This document shows, in pieces, positions 1 to 10,920 of a stretch of 64,000 bases of DNA. The first letter of the stretch is position 1. The number at the start of each line of letters is the position of its first letter. The notes beneath the pieces are model-generated. The model was given only the letters and a program-made list of their open reading frames with translations. It made no database searches and was not told the origin of the DNA. Made by a program: the position numbers and the translations under genes. This DNA is from Methanobacterium spitsbergense (GTDB lineage Archaea; Methanobacteriota; Methanobacteria; Methanobacteriales; Methanobacteriaceae). The stretch is taken from positions 291,569 through 355,568 of the forward strand of contig NZ_JAIOUQ010000003.1 in NCBI RefSeq assembly GCF_019931065.1, read 5' to 3'.

Positions 1-1195
<1,195 letters not shown>

Positions 1196-1210
1196 TTTCA
1201 TCCTCCTTGA

Positions 1211-1897
1211 TTACCTTTTATTTTCTTCAACTATATTATCCTTATTATCCTTATCTATCTTATTACCATTTTCATCTTTAACTTTCTTGGAACCATCATC
1301 TGATTCAGACCTTCCCTCTGCAACTTCAAGTTCTGTATGTATTTTGTTGAGGAAAGTTTTATTCAAAATACTCTGAGCAAATGCAGCCACAATTATCAAA
1401 ATACCCACTAATATTAGAAATGCGGATAGAGTAGCTCCTTCTCCAAATATTACATTATCAGCAACCTTAGTAACTGATGTGGAAATAAGAACCAACCCAT
1501 AAACAATTAAAAATCCACCAATTAATATTGCAGAGGCTTTAATTATTTTGTCCTTTTTATTTTTCAGTGAATCAATAGAATCGTGACCACTCAAAATATC
1601 TGTGATATTGAAATCATGATCTTCACTTTTAACGTTATTTTGAGAAGTTACATCCTTTTTATTAGAATTGTTTGAATACACTTTGAAGGAGTTTTTAGAA
1701 TCTTTATCTTCTGTTTTTTTATTAGCTGTTATTTCAGGGTCTAGATCATCTGCAATAGTGAACTTCTTGATTTTAGAAATGATTCCCGAAATAGAAGAGC
1801 CTTTAGATTCAGGGGATTTGTCATTACCCTTCCCTTCGACATTATCTTTTGAATTTTCCAATTTTTTCTCAGTGTCCTTATCCAAATCCTCCACCAA
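1211..1897 (-). CDS. Two-TM membrane protein with long low-complexity N-terminus
   Basis: No family is recognised. The first 115 residues are rich in Lys, Asp, Asn and Ser and look disordered. Two hydrophobic helices follow (about 122-146 and 152-176), and a second charged tail of about 45 residues rich in Lys, Asp and Asn ends the protein. The predicted topology is a hairpin with both charged tails cytoplasmic. It sits between TFS and PCNA, with only 15 nt to the PCNA start, so it is probably cotranscribed with replication genes. Start: TTG at 1897 follows GGGGGAT at good spacing; GTG at 1894 is the alternative. The function is unknown. Confidence 0.7.
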   Translation of the reverse strand: MVEDLDKDTEKKLENSKDNVEGKGNDKSPESKGSSISGIISKIKKFTIADDLDPEITANKKTEDKDSKNSFKVYSNNSNKKDVTSQNNVKSEDHDFNITDILSGHDSIDSLKNKKDKIIKASAILIGGFLIVYGLVLISTSVTKVADNVIFGEGATLSAFLILVGILIIVAAFAQSILNKTFLNKIHTELEVAEGRSESDDGSKKVKDENGNKIDKDNKDNIVEENKR

Positions 1898-1953
1898 TTT
1901 ACTATCCCCCTAGATTTATATTTTCATGAATGATTAGTCAATACCCCATATGG

Positions 1954-2271
1954 TTAGTCATACTCACGCCATGTGCAAGAACACTTGGTACATCTGAAAA
2001 ACCTTGTTTCAGATTCATCTGCACCACGAGTTTGGATAAGCCACCAAGATGCTTCCTTATTATCACATTTAGGACATTTAACGGTGGTTGTGGGTAGTGT
2101 TTGGATATCATCACTTGTAACAATTATGCTATCATTTGTTGATACCTTTTCAGAAATTTCGTATTCCTTTACAGATTCCTTTGTTATCTTTGTTGTGTAT
2201 TCACAGTTTTTACATTCGAAACAGTCACCTTTAGGAAACATGACTGTACCGCATTTAGGACAAAATTCCAT
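1954..2271 (-). CDS. tfs: Transcription factor S (TFIIS/Rpb9-like)
   Basis: This 105-aa archaeal TFS stimulates RNA cleavage by backtracked RNA polymerase. The N-terminal zinc ribbon uses C4/C7 with C20/C23. The C-terminal ribbon uses C66/C69 and C94/C97. Between the C-terminal pairs lies the QTRGADE loop with the acidic pair D85-E86 that reaches into the polymerase active site, so this is a cleavage-competent TFS and not an inactive paralogue. The SD GGGAGGAT is well placed before ATG 2271. It lies in the minus-strand cluster with RpoL and the exosome subunit Csl4. Confidence 0.96.
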   Translation of the reverse strand: MEFCPKCGTVMFPKGDCFECKNCEYTTKITKESVKEYEISEKVSTNDSIIVTSDDIQTLPTTTVKCPKCDNKEASWWLIQTRGADESETRFFRCTKCSCTWREYD

Positions 2272-2434
2272 TTATATCCTCCCTATAAAAATTTAATATT
2301 GAATTGTAGGATCGAATTATTAAATTAAGTTTTATATATTAGTTAATGCATTATTTGTATTGATCAATCTTGTAAAATATAAATTAATTTTTGTATTCTT
2401 TTAAGTTGTTATACTTCGTGATTTATGATATTTA

Positions 2435-2842
2435 CTACTTAATATTCAGCAAGTCAAATGCATCTTCAAGAATTTTTCCATGATCAAATGCCAGATCTAT
2501 GGTTGAAACTTCGTCTAAACAAAAATATTTAACTTCAGCAGCGTCTGTATCAGCCACAAGCTTTCCGCCGATTTTTTTACCCAAAAAACATATGGAAATA
2601 ATATGCCCCCTAGGATCTCTTTCAGGATTCGAGTATACTCCTACTATATCTCCTAATGTTACATCAAGACCTGTTTCTTCTTTAGTCTCTCTTATGGCAG
2701 CTGACTCAACAGTTTCATCATATTCAACAAACCCACCAGGCAAAGCCCATGATCCCTTGTATGGCGGATTTTTACGCTTTATGAGTGTAACTGATTCTTT
2801 ATGAATAATCACTGTATCTACAGTTAAAAGAGGATTTTTAAT
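2435..2842 (-). CDS. Nudix hydrolase, probable ATT start
   Basis: The full Nudix box is present (G x5 E x7 RE xx EE x G at residues 37-59 of the long form), preceded by [14 protein letters not shown]. That is typical of archaeal ADP-ribose or nucleotide-sugar pyrophosphatase-like Nudix proteins; the substrate is unknown. The first conventional start, GTG at 2812, has no SD and would delete the N-terminal strand [10 protein letters not shown]. The open frame runs upstream, and AGGAAGTG lies 5 nt before an ATT at 2842-2840, which would restore a normal 135-aa protein. I therefore place the start at ATT 2842; GTG 2812 is the fallback. It lies 33 nt after the DUF99 gene on the same strand. Confidence 0.85.
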   Translation of the reverse strand: MKNPLLTVDTVIIHKESVTLIKRKNPPYKGSWALPGGFVEYDETVESAAIRETKEETGLDVTLGDIVGVYSNPERDPRGHIISICFLGKKIGGKLVADTDAAEVKYFCLDEVSTIDLAFDHGKILEDAFDLLNIK

Positions 2843-2875
2843 TGGAACACTTCCTTTTGACAGGAATTTCGGATC

Positions 2876-3484
2876 TTAGGCTCTTCCCTTTGATTCCCCG
2901 TTTATGATGCCTGCTGCTATAATGTGTGCAACTCTCAAAGGTTCGGGTATTGCACTTCTTGTGGTTGAAAGTTTAACTATATCTTCTGCATCTTCTCTCT
3001 CAATCCCATGTATCTGCATACATACTGATTCAGAATTGTTTACCTTGTAAACTTCTCCTGCTTCAAGAACATTACTCCACCTATCTTCAAAATCTTCAAA
3101 TCTTTGTAGAGCTTTTTTTATTCGATCAAAATTTGGAGTTCTTCGCATTATCACAATAACAGGTACACCTGTTGATTCAAATATCTGACGGATATTAACT
3201 AAGTTGAAACCACCAAATGTGATGCCATCAAGCATGATCACTCCTAGCTGGCCAAGATTTCTTGAATTTTTAACCATCTCGGTTATCTTATTTGTTGCAT
3301 CTGTGCCGTCACCATGGATATATGTGCTTAAAACACCATCTAACCAGCTACCTGCTCTGAAAACAGTGCCTACCAACAATACTTCATCTTTTGTATGGGA
3401 AGGAACTGGCGAATCATCAACGCCCAAAATTCTTATTTCCTTTTTTATTATCCGGAATTTCTTTTTTTCATTTCTTTTTTTCAT
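2876..3484 (-). CDS. DUF99 family protein (endonuclease V-like fold)
   Basis: The 202-aa protein has family hallmarks [10 protein letters not shown] near the N-terminus, [27 protein letters not shown] and a C-terminal [13 protein letters not shown] segment. DUF99 proteins belong to the endonuclease V/RNase H-like clan by fold, and the Asp of GVDD and the Asp of MLDG fit the expected acidic positions. The activity is not established. The ATG lies inside the end of rpoL, giving a 17-nt overlap in another frame, so translation is coupled. Its constant association with rpoL, csl4 and TFS in this cluster suggests RNA processing or surveillance, which is inference. Confidence 0.85.
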   Translation of the reverse strand: MKKRNEKKKFRIIKKEIRILGVDDSPVPSHTKDEVLLVGTVFRAGSWLDGVLSTYIHGDGTDATNKITEMVKNSRNLGQLGVIMLDGITFGGFNLVNIRQIFESTGVPVIVIMRRTPNFDRIKKALQRFEDFEDRWSNVLEAGEVYKVNNSESVCMQIHGIEREDAEDIVKLSTTRSAIPEPLRVAHIIAAGIINGESKGRA

Positions 3485-3743
3485 CTTCAGAAGAGTCTAT
3501 CAAATCTTTGAATTCATTACACCTTGATTTAACTGTTTCTGCAGCTTTTTTAAGGGATTTCTTCGGATTTTTAGCCTTAACATATAACTTTGGCTCTCCA
3601 ATAATTGGATGTTCTATAACGTATGCTGCTGCTTCAACATCCTCATCCTCCATAAGTGTCTTTCTTAAAGTGTTGCATAATGAATGAGTTTCTCCAGTTA
3701 TTTCTATCTCAAGTTCTTTCTTTGTATCCTTTAATACCTTCAT
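3468..3743 (-). CDS. rpoL: DNA-directed RNA polymerase subunit L
   Basis: RpoL is the Rpb11/AC19 homologue that pairs with subunit D to nucleate polymerase assembly. The 91-aa protein contains the conserved core [21 protein letters not shown] and the [17 protein letters not shown] strand-turn region, followed by a Lys/Asp/Glu-rich tail. Of several in-frame starts, ATG 3743 is chosen. GAGGGAT lies just upstream, family members begin at MKVLKD-like sequence, and the longer form would run back into csl4. Only 1 nt separates it from the csl4 stop. Confidence 0.96.
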   Translation of the reverse strand: MKVLKDTKKELEIEITGETHSLCNTLRKTLMEDEDVEAAAYVIEHPIIGEPKLYVKAKNPKKSLKKAAETVKSRCNEFKDLIDSSEDEKKK

Positions 3744-3744
3744 T

Positions 3745-4314
3745 TTATCCCTCATATTTTGAAGAAAGATTTCTTCTTTCTTTATTACCGCAATTTGGAC
3801 ATTCAACTTCGTTTTTGCTTGTTTGCTTCATGTAATGCCTGCATTTTGTGCACATGGCCTTTAAAACACCAAGCTCATCCTCGGCTGTAGTAAGGTCCAC
3901 ATTGTCTATACCTATTATTTTGGTCACCTTTGCCTCAATAAGATCTCCTATCCTGAACTCATCGGTTAATTTGGCTACGTAACCTTTTTGGGCCTGTGAT
4001 ATATGTATTCCTCCTGAAAAGGATGTTACAAGACCTCTGCTATTATCCTTAATACTATCCAATTTAATGAGGGCTCTCTGACCCCTTACATCAGATACCT
4101 GCCCAACAACAACCACTCCATTTCTAAGCATAGATGGAGAACTTGTTTTTGGTATTATGGATATTTTCTTGTTTTTATTATCTACTGATACTGTTCCTGC
4201 CACAAGGGATCTTATCTTCCCCTCTTCTTCATAGGTCCATTCTGATGGAACAAACTCCTCAGTTACTCCTAAAGCATCCCCCGGCAAAACAAAATCTCCA
4301 GATTTGGTTTTCAT
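3745..4314 (-). CDS. csl4: Exosome complex RNA-binding protein Csl4
   Basis: This is a cap subunit of the archaeal RNA exosome that presents RNA to the Rrp41/Rrp42 ring. The 189 residues contain an N-terminal domain ([20 protein letters not shown]), a central S1/OB domain (about 70-150, with GGIHISQ and [17 protein letters not shown]) and a C-terminal zinc ribbon with two CxxC pairs (MCTKC and VECPNC). GAGGTGAAT precedes ATG 4314. It is the first gene after a 190-nt gap below dph2, so it may have its own promoter. The rpoL gene follows almost without spacer. Confidence 0.95.
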   Translation of the reverse strand: MKTKSGDFVLPGDALGVTEEFVPSEWTYEEEGKIRSLVAGTVSVDNKNKKISIIPKTSSPSMLRNGVVVVGQVSDVRGQRALIKLDSIKDNSRGLVTSFSGGIHISQAQKGYVAKLTDEFRIGDLIEAKVTKIIGIDNVDLTTAEDELGVLKAMCTKCRHYMKQTSKNEVECPNCGNKERRNLSSKYEG

Positions 4315-4504
4315 ATATTCACCTCAACTAAAATAAGTGCATAAATTATCCTTGAATTTTGAAATCTACATTTCCATGTGTATAAATGAAATTCATTTTA
4401 ACTACGATTTGTTGTAGTGACTTACTATTTACCCTTCATATTTATATAACTATATAAGATTTGAATTTTTAAACTCCATTATATTTATGGTTTCTTATTT
4501 TATT

Positions 4505-5500
4505 TTATCTTGTATATTTAATTTCATCTATTTCATAATCTTCCCACTTTCTCCTTTTAAATAATATTTCAAGTTCCTGAGGAGTTAATAATGGTTTTTT
4601 ATACATTTTTGAATCATCAATAGCAATTCTAGGACAAGCCGTCATTACAAATGCATCCAGTTCCGTGAATGGTAGGAGTAAATTGGGTGATACATCATCA
4701 AGGAACAATATGAATCCTTCTTTACCCTCTTCCTTTATCATATTCTTCAAATTCTTTGCAAGCTCCAATCTTGATTGACCTCTCTTTGATGAAACAATTA
4801 TTCCAAATCTTTCTGCTTCCATTGCCTTTGCTATCCTCGCAGAACGTATCCTCAAGATTCTGTCTGCAAATTCATCTATTTCTCTTGCATCTCCAAGATA
4901 TGGATCAGCAACAACCACTGGTTTGTGTGTAAAAAGTTTAATACCCAATGCATGGAAATTTCCACTTCCAACGTAAAGAAATGCATCGGCATCAATATCC
5001 TTTATGGCAGAAAAGTTGCAACCCAACACCTGCCCTTTAGTTGTGCCTGCACCTTCATTGATTAAAATCTTCTTTCCATTTTGTTCTAGAAAATCTGCAA
5101 CTTCATCAAGCAGATGTAAATGTTGGGTTGTAGTGACAAGTCCTATTTTATTATAGCCCTCGAGAAAACCCATGGCACTTCCAATGCAACCAAGTAAATC
5201 TATATTTGAACGAGCATCAACAAAAATAACAGGTAAATCATAATCAATTGGAAGTGGTCTGTGTCCAAAATGGACAATTACATCAACTGAATCCCCCATA
5301 TCCACGTCAGCTACATCACAAGCTCCATAACAGGGGTCTGCAGATATTATTACTGTTGCACCGGTTCCTAGTTCAATCTGCTTTGCTACTTTTATTGCAT
5401 GAACTTTAAGGCCTTCTGGAAACTGTAAACCCACAATATCTGCCTTTAATTCATTTATTTTTTCTATAACATCACCTATATCAAGTTCGTGAATTGACAT
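4505..5500 (-). CDS. dph2: Diphthamide biosynthesis enzyme Dph2 (Dph1/Dph2 family)
   Basis: Archaeal Dph2 is a homodimeric noncanonical radical-SAM enzyme that transfers the 3-amino-3-carboxypropyl group of SAM to the EF2 histidine in the first step of diphthamide synthesis. The 331 residues show the triple internal repeat and the three cluster cysteines: the CYGAC motif (C57 or C61), C161 in VLGCNFSAI, and C289 in VMTACPR. The length fits the family. The SD is weak, so the gene may be translated from a short leader. It starts the minus-strand information-processing cluster, 50 nt below hpt. Confidence 0.95.
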   Translation of the reverse strand: MSIHELDIGDVIEKINELKADIVGLQFPEGLKVHAIKVAKQIELGTGATVIISADPCYGACDVADVDMGDSVDVIVHFGHRPLPIDYDLPVIFVDARSNIDLLGCIGSAMGFLEGYNKIGLVTTTQHLHLLDEVADFLEQNGKKILINEGAGTTKGQVLGCNFSAIKDIDADAFLYVGSGNFHALGIKLFTHKPVVVADPYLGDAREIDEFADRILRIRSARIAKAMEAERFGIIVSSKRGQSRLELAKNLKNMIKEEGKEGFILFLDDVSPNLLLPFTELDAFVMTACPRIAIDDSKMYKKPLLTPQELEILFKRRKWEDYEIDEIKYTR

Positions 5501-5550
5501 TTCTTTATCAGTCCTTTAAATGACATTTAATCTAAGAGTAGAATGAATGC

Positions 5551-6126
5551 TCACTGTGAATCATCCACACTTCCTTCTATTACAACCTTTCCTTCCACCA
5601 CATTCACTTTTAAAAGGCTTTTAACATTGAATCCTGTTTCATTCTTGACAATATCGTTTCCATTGCCTTTTTCTATAACTGCTACAACATCCACAACCTT
5701 CACACCCATCCTTTCCAATGCTTTGAGAACTGCTATCATTGTTCCACCAGTACTCACAACATCATCCACAAGAATTATCCTGTCCCCTTTGTGCAAACCA
5801 TTTATGTAAAGTTGCCCCTGACTGTAACCTGTAGTTTGATGAACCAGAACTTCCCCTTCCAATCCGTAAACACGTTTTCTTATAACAACAAATGGTATTC
5901 CTGTTTTTATTGACAGTGCAGTAGCTATATGTATTCCCATTGCTTCCACACAAACTATTTTATCCACATCCATATTTCCAAATTTTGAAATAGCCTCTGC
6001 AGTTTCTTCAAGGATTGAAGGTTCTACCACGGGGATACCATCAGTAATCGGATGAACAAAATAATTATATTCCTTTTTTTTAATTATAGGTGCTTTAATT
6101 AAGCTGTTTTTAAGTTTTTCAAGCAT
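5551..6126 (-). CDS. hpt: Hypoxanthine/guanine phosphoribosyltransferase-like protein
   Basis: This is a purine salvage type-I phosphoribosyltransferase. The 191-aa protein carries the 13-residue PRPP-binding motif (about 118-130, [12 protein letters not shown]) and a [14 protein letters not shown] segment, plus VHPITDGIP at the N-terminus. This architecture is shared by archaeal Hpt and the bacterial xanthine/adenine PRT branch, so the base specificity (hypoxanthine/guanine) rests on recalled archaeal family assignment. GGTGAT precedes ATG 6126. It is divergent from ffh across a 383-nt AT-rich region. Confidence 0.88.
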   Translation of the reverse strand: MLEKLKNSLIKAPIIKKKEYNYFVHPITDGIPVVEPSILEETAEAISKFGNMDVDKIVCVEAMGIHIATALSIKTGIPFVVIRKRVYGLEGEVLVHQTTGYSQGQLYINGLHKGDRIILVDDVVSTGGTMIAVLKALERMGVKVVDVVAVIEKGNGNDIVKNETGFNVKSLLKVNVVEGKVVIEGSVDDSQ

Positions 6127-6509
6127 TTTATCACCGGATCAAATCTGTAATTTGAATTAAAATTCATTATCATTATAAAAATAATCCCACCATAAACCTT
6201 AATTAAAATTTTTTTGAGGTTTAGATCATCCCCCCGGGATTTTTGGAATATTATTATAGATAAATATTTACTACTACTCTTTTTATATCTAAATGAATTT
6301 ATATTTAACAAGGGGAGTATATGTAAAATATCTATTTTTAGATTCTAAAATTTAAATCTTAAATAAAGATAAATTATCTTAAAAAATATTGAAGTAAATT
6401 CAAAAAAATATATTGATTATAATAAAGTACAATAACTTGTAATAATAATCTTTTAATTTAAACATTATAATTGTAAATTTATTAGATTATCATAAAAACT
6501 GGTGAGAAT
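6127..6509. other. Gene-free divergent promoter region, hpt / ffh
   Basis: The region is very AT-rich with one small GC patch (CCCCCCGGG near 6231). I see no tRNA-like or SRP-RNA-like GC-rich fold and no convincing small gene. A 70-codon open frame on the minus strand has neither a good SD nor protein-like composition. AT stretches around 6450-6470 could hold the ffh TATA element, but I cannot fix it. Confidence 0.5.
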
Positions 6510-7841
6510 ATGTTGGGCAATCTAGGAAAAAATCTGACCAAAACAATGAAAAAACTGGCAGGAATGGCCATAATCGATGAAGAAGTTGTGAAAGAGGTCA
6601 TAAAAGACATTCAAAGGGCCCTTATCCAATCAGATGTCAACATCAAATTAGTTTTAAAACTTTCTAAGACCATTGAAGATCGTTCTTTAAATGAAGAACC
6701 TCCAAAGGGCGTTACCCCTAAGGAACACGTTATAAAGATAGTTTACGAGGAACTGGTTAATCTTCTTGGTGCTACAGCCCAGGAAATTGAGATCCATAAA
6801 AAACCCTATAAAATCCTTTTCATGGGTTTACAAGGAAGCGGTAAAACCACTACCATTGGTAAACTTACGCGTTACCTGCAGAAAAAAGGTTTTAATCCTG
6901 CAATTGTGAGTACCGATACTTGGAGACCTGCAGCGTACGAACAGCTACTACAGCTGACTGAAAGTATGAACGTGCCTGTTTATGGAGACCCCGAAAATAC
7001 AGATGCATTAGACCTTGCAAAAAAAGGGTTAAAAGAAGCTAAAAAGAACGATGTCATAATAATTGATACTGCAGGACGTCACAAAGAAGAGAAAGATCTT
7101 TTAAATGAAATGGAAAGCATTTCTGAAGTAGTTAATCCAGATGAAGTTATAATGGTCATAGATGGGACCATAGGTCAGCAGGCGAGGGACCAGGCTCTGG
7201 CATTCAATAAAACAAGTAAAATTGGTTCAATAATTATAACCAAATTGGATGGTTCTGCTAAAGGTGGAGGAGCTCTTTCAGCTGTAGCTGAAATTGGAGC
7301 ACCAATTAAGTTTATCGGAACGGGTGAACGCGTTGAAGACTTTGAAGCATTTGATCCCGATAGATTCATCTCAAGATTGCTTGGAATGGGAGACATAAGA
7401 ACTCTACTTGAGCGTGCAGAAGAAATAGCTGAAACAGATGCTGACATGGGATCTGTAGATGCAATGCTCAGCGGTAAATTCACATTGAAAGACATGTACT
7501 CTCAATTCGAGATGATGAATAAAATGGGGCCAATGCAGCAAGTAATGAATATGATTCCTGGTGCTGGAGGTAAACTTCCTAAAAATGCTTCTCAGGTAAC
7601 CGAGGAAAAACTTGCAAAATACAAGGTGTTAATGGATTCCATGACAGAACATGAACTTGAACACCCTGAGGTCATAAAACAATCAAGGGTAAAAAGAATA
7701 GCCAGAGGATCTGGTATGAGAAATGAAGATGTGAAAGAACTTCTAAAATATTATAACGTTACCAAAAAAGCAATGAAAGGATTTGGAAAAAGAAAAATGG
7801 GCGGTCCACTTGGGCAGATGATGAAACAGATGATGAGATGA
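6510..7841 (+). CDS. ffh: Signal recognition particle 54 kDa protein (SRP54/Ffh)
   Basis: This GTPase binds signal peptides and SRP RNA for cotranslational membrane targeting. The 443 residues hold the N domain (1-95), the G domain with P-loop GLQGSGKTT (106-114), DTWRPAA, DTAGR (186-190) and [10 protein letters not shown] (244-253), and the Met-rich M domain (about 300-443; [19 protein letters not shown] and the RGSGM RNA-binding helix). The tail is Met/Lys-rich. GGTGAGAAT lies just before ATG 6510. It appears monocistronic; a 142-nt gap with a new promoter precedes pus10. Confidence 0.98.
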   Translation: MLGNLGKNLTKTMKKLAGMAIIDEEVVKEVIKDIQRALIQSDVNIKLVLKLSKTIEDRSLNEEPPKGVTPKEHVIKIVYEELVNLLGATAQEIEIHKKPYKILFMGLQGSGKTTTIGKLTRYLQKKGFNPAIVSTDTWRPAAYEQLLQLTESMNVPVYGDPENTDALDLAKKGLKEAKKNDVIIIDTAGRHKEEKDLLNEMESISEVVNPDEVIMVIDGTIGQQARDQALAFNKTSKIGSIIITKLDGSAKGGGALSAVAEIGAPIKFIGTGERVEDFEAFDPDRFISRLLGMGDIRTLLERAEEIAETDADMGSVDAMLSGKFTLKDMYSQFEMMNKMGPMQQVMNMIPGAGGKLPKNASQVTEEKLAKYKVLMDSMTEHELEHPEVIKQSRVKRIARGSGMRNEDVKELLKYYNVTKKAMKGFGKRKMGGPLGQMMKQMMR

Positions 7842-7983
7842 TAGTTACACAATCTTCCCCTTTAAAAATAAACGTTATTATGACTATATTAATTCTCATT
7901 TTATTTTATATTGAAGAATTATAACTAATATAATTCATGACCATTCAATAGTTTATATCAAATTTAAGGATTCAGTTTAGGAA

Positions 7984-9216
7984 ATGGTAAAAATGGAACT
8001 TCAAATAGAAGACAAATTAGTTAAAGTTATTAAATTCACCGAAGGAAACATATGCGACAGATGTCTTGGTCGAAACTTCTCCAAAAGCGTTGCAGGTTCT
8101 GGAAATCTGGAACGTGGAGAATATCTAAGAAATAAACTGGAAGCCTCTAATCAAAATATCCCAAAGACAGGTTCATGTTACATTTGCAACGATCTTTTTG
8201 AAAGTTTGGATAAAATGACCAATAATGTAGTTGAAGTTCTTAAGGACAAACAAATTCATTTTTCCAATTTCTTGGTAGGTAGTCGGGTTGATTCTGAAAT
8301 ACTTAAGAGAGAAGAGCAGATACACAAAACATTTGATATTGATGTAGAGAATATAAAAAAAGAAATAAACAGGGAAATAGGTAAAGAACTTTCATTAAGG
8401 CTTTCCAAAGAGGTTGAATTTGACAATCCCAATGTGGTTTTGATGGTAGATTTCAAAACAGGCAAAGTAGATATCCAAATAAATCCAATTTTCATAGAAA
8501 GCCGTTACCGAAAGCTTATAAGAGGAATTCCCCAAACAAAATGGCCATGCAATAAATGTAAGGGGAAAGGTTGTGAAAAATGCAATTACACCGGTAAAAT
8601 GTATGCTGAAACAGTTGAAGAACTGATTTCAGAAGATGCAATCAAAGCAGCAAAGGGAGCAAGCGCTAAATTTCATGGGGCCGGTCGTGAAGACATCGAC
8701 GTTAAAATGTTAGGTAAGGGAAGGACTTTTGTCCTTGAAATCAAAGAACCCAAAATCCGTGATATAGATCTAAAAAAACTCGTGGAAACAGTTAATAAAC
8801 ATGCAATGGGCAAAGTAGAAATTTCAGAAATGAAGTTTGTTGCCAAAAACAGACGGGCAGTTATAAAAGAATCCTCAAGAGATACTTATAAAATCTACAA
8901 GGCAACAGTAGAACTTGAAAATGAAGTGGATAACTCGCTTTTAGATTCACTGAAATCCATGAAAATAATAAACCAACGTACACCCATAAGAGTATCACAT
9001 AGACGTGCAGATAAAATAAGAACCCGTGAGATTAGGCAATTGGAATATACAAAGGTCGATTCAAAATTATTAGAGCTTGTAATAGAATGTGAAGGTGGCC
9101 TTTACATCAAAGAACTCATATCCAGTGATGAAAACAGGAGCCAACCCAGTGTAGCAGGAATGCTTAAAACAGGTGCAAGATGCGTGCAACTAGATGTCCT
9201 AGATGTGAACATTTAA
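7984..9216 (+). CDS. pus10: tRNA pseudouridine(54/55) synthase Pus10
   Basis: Archaeal Pus10 makes pseudouridine 54 and 55 in the tRNA T-arm. The N-terminal accessory domain carries zinc cysteines (ICDRC, SCYIC, then PCNKCKGKGCEKC). The C-terminal PUS catalytic domain contains the SHRRADKIRTRE segment with the expected catalytic Asp and GGLYIKELISSDENRSQPSVAG. The 410-aa length is normal. A TATA-like AGTTTATATC at 7948-7957 sits about 30 nt before ATG 7984, which suggests a leaderless or near-leaderless transcript. The second ATG at 7993 is 10 nt from AGGAA and is an alternative start. Confidence 0.93.
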   Translation: MVKMELQIEDKLVKVIKFTEGNICDRCLGRNFSKSVAGSGNLERGEYLRNKLEASNQNIPKTGSCYICNDLFESLDKMTNNVVEVLKDKQIHFSNFLVGSRVDSEILKREEQIHKTFDIDVENIKKEINREIGKELSLRLSKEVEFDNPNVVLMVDFKTGKVDIQINPIFIESRYRKLIRGIPQTKWPCNKCKGKGCEKCNYTGKMYAETVEELISEDAIKAAKGASAKFHGAGREDIDVKMLGKGRTFVLEIKEPKIRDIDLKKLVETVNKHAMGKVEISEMKFVAKNRRAVIKESSRDTYKIYKATVELENEVDNSLLDSLKSMKIINQRTPIRVSHRRADKIRTREIRQLEYTKVDSKLLELVIECEGGLYIKELISSDENRSQPSVAGMLKTGARCVQLDVLDVNI

Positions 9217-9424
9217 AGTAGTGGAATGGATAATATTATATAGTTAAAAAAAATCAAAATATATATCTATATCCCATTGCAAATTAAACATTCAGCATAC
9301 AAAATTTGAGTAACTAACTAATCTGTTTAATTTCAATTAGTCTTCAAACGAATTTTATCATCAAATAATAAAACAGTTTAACTTTTAGACTAGAATTGAG
9401 GATATTAAATTTATGATAGTGATA

Positions 9425-9441
9425 AAACCAATTATTGGTTT
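9425..9441. promoter_or_regulatory. 17-bp perfect palindrome at the rpl21e promoter
   Basis: AAACCAATTATTGGTTT is an inverted repeat with 8-bp arms and a 1-nt centre. It abuts the TATA-like TTTATATTATAA (9439-9450) that should drive L21e-rpoF. Its position at the BRE/TATA fits an archaeal operator or activator site. No regulator is known to me for it. Confidence 0.45.
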
Positions 9442-9474
9442 ATATTATAAAGGTGATTAAATTCATCTTACAGC

Positions 9475-9490
9475 AGGCCCTTAAGGGTTT
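9475..9490 (+). promoter_or_regulatory. Leader hairpin next to the rpl21e ribosome binding site
   Basis: AGGCCC-TTAA-GGGTTT can fold into a 6-bp stem (three GC, two GU, one AU) with a four-base loop, ending one base before the SD TGGAGGT (9491-9497). It could tune translation of L21e. The stem is weak, and there is no covariation evidence from one sequence. Confidence 0.3.
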
Positions 9491-9504
9491 TGGAGGTTTT
9501 AAAT

Positions 9505-9798
9505 ATGGTAAAGAGATCAAAAGGTTCAAGAAGTAAAACACGTTACAAACTTAGAAAGACTATAAGAGCAGGTAGAACAAACCCTATAACCAAAAAAATA
9601 CAAACCTTCGATGAAAGTGATTTAGTTCACATAATAATCGATCCAAGTATTCACAAAGGTCAACCACATCCACGTTTCCATGGGAAAACTGGTAAAGTTG
9701 AAGATAAAAGGGGAAAAGCTTACATAGTAGAAATAAATGATGGTAATAAAGCTAAAAAATTAATAATCAGACCAGAACATCTTAAAATGCAAGAGTGA
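9505..9798 (+). CDS. rpl21e: 50S ribosomal protein L21e
   Basis: The 97-aa archaeal/eukaryotic L21e starts [16 protein letters not shown], followed by [28 protein letters not shown] (an SH3-like barrel) and a basic C-terminus. It binds 23S rRNA and 5S-proximal proteins. ATG 9505 is chosen over an upstream in-frame start because GGAGG (9492-9496) is 8 nt away and the family begins here. The stop overlaps the reading start of rpoF (GTGA region), so the two are cotranslated. Confidence 0.96.
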   Translation: MVKRSKGSRSKTRYKLRKTIRAGRTNPITKKIQTFDESDLVHIIIDPSIHKGQPHPRFHGKTGKVEDKRGKAYIVEINDGNKAKKLIIRPEHLKMQE

Positions 9799-9803
9799 TT
9801 TTA

Positions 9804-10136
9804 ATGATTGGAAAAAAAGTCATTGAAACAGACCCCATCACAATTGCAGACGCCAAAGAAATGCTTGAAGAAAGTTCTGAGTCCTATGAGCCAACTTATG
9901 AACAGAACCTTGCAATGGATCATGTTACTAAGTTTTCAAAACTAGATGTTGAATCTGCTCAAAAGCTCGTTAACGAGCTTAAAGAAATTATAAAAATAAC
10001 ACAGGCCATAAAAATTGCAGATGTCATGCCGGTGGATCTTGCAGATCTGAGACTGATGTTTGCAAAAGAAAGGGGTTCACACAAAAAAGAAGAATTAGAA
10101 CAGATATTAGAGATAGTGAACAAGTACCGAAAATAA
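9804..10136 (+). CDS. rpoF: RNA polymerase subunit F (Rpb4-like)
   Basis: This is the Rpb4 homologue that pairs with subunit E (Rpb7) to form the polymerase stalk. The 110-aa protein contains MIGKKVIETDPITIADAKEML at the N-terminus and a C-terminal HRDC-like helical domain with VMPVDLADLRLMFAKER. ATG 9804 is preferred over GTG 9795 because GAGTGAT sits 5 nt upstream and homologues begin MIGKK. It lies 5 nt after L21e, in the common archaeal order L21e-rpoF-DUF655. Confidence 0.93.
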   Translation: MIGKKVIETDPITIADAKEMLEESSESYEPTYEQNLAMDHVTKFSKLDVESAQKLVNELKEIIKITQAIKIADVMPVDLADLRLMFAKERGSHKKEELEQILEIVNKYRK

Positions 10137-10223
10137 TTAATTTCCCAATCTTGGAATTTTTTGAGTACTAGTAAATTGGGACCCACGGGTCTTGAGATAT
10201 ATAATACCATCCGGGTGGTTTTG

Positions 10224-10808
10224 ATGGAAGATCATGCAATTATCCTTGATTATCTTCCTTTAGGTTATGTTAAGGAAGGTGCACCTTCATTTAAAAGAAA
10301 ACCCATAGCGCAAGCTGTAGGAACAGAAGAATTTACTCTCCTAGAACTCATTCCAAAGGAGAGGGTTCAGCTAGACATACATGAAAGAGTTTATATTGGT
10401 CCAGGTAAGAGAGATGAGATAGCTCGTGTAAACAGTAGGTTAAAGTATGATAAACTTACAGCAACTGCTAAAATAGAACTTGATTATGTTATCGAGGAAA
10501 TCATAAAAGAAAAAGAGGAAAAATTTGTTGAATTTTTCAATGATGCAGGCCCCATTTCAACTAGATTACACCAGCTAGAATTACTACCTGGAATCGGTAA
10601 AAAACATATGTGGGACATTATAAATGCCAGAAAACAAGCCAAATTCTCTAGCTTTGAGGATATAAAAAATCGTGTCACTATGCTTGCAGAACCTGTTAAA
10701 CTCATTGCAAAACGTGTTCATCTAGAACTGGAAGCAGGAGAAGACAGAAAGGGTAAGATGAAGTATATTCTATTTACTAGACCCCCAAAACCAAAAAAAC
10801 CAAAGTGA
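10224..10808 (+). CDS. DUF655 family nucleic-acid-binding protein
   Basis: The 194-aa protein begins MEDHAIILDYLPLGY. It has an OB/S1-like N-terminal half (about 1-85, with VGTEEFTLLELIPKE and VYIGPGKRDEI) and a C-terminal helix-hairpin-helix region (LHQLELLPGIGKKHMWDIINAR) plus a basic tail ending in Lys/Pro. The combination implies RNA or DNA binding; the exact role is unknown. ATG 10224 has GGTGGT 5 nt upstream. The longer frame from 10161 lacks an SD and is not family-like. It is the third gene of the L21e operon. Confidence 0.9.
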   Translation: MEDHAIILDYLPLGYVKEGAPSFKRKPIAQAVGTEEFTLLELIPKERVQLDIHERVYIGPGKRDEIARVNSRLKYDKLTATAKIELDYVIEEIIKEKEEKFVEFFNDAGPISTRLHQLELLPGIGKKHMWDIINARKQAKFSSFEDIKNRVTMLAEPVKLIAKRVHLELEAGEDRKGKMKYILFTRPPKPKKPK

Positions 10809-10814
10809 AATACC

Positions 10815-10846
10815 TTTTTTTTATTTCTCTAAACTATAGACTTTTT
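10815..10846 (+). terminator. Oligo-T terminator after DUF655
   Basis: A run of eight T (10815-10822) is followed by a second run of six (10841-10847), directly after the operon stop. This is typical of archaeal intrinsic termination. Confidence 0.55.
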
Positions 10847-10920
10847 TATTTGTATTTCCAATATCACTCAGCTAAATATCATTGCTATATTCAATCTCTT
10901 TTTAGGAGTTAATTGTTCTC

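Noticed and set aside
6099..6311. 70-codon minus-strand frame in the hpt-ffh gap
   Set aside because: It overlaps the start of hpt, lacks an SD, and its composition follows AT-rich noncoding sequence.
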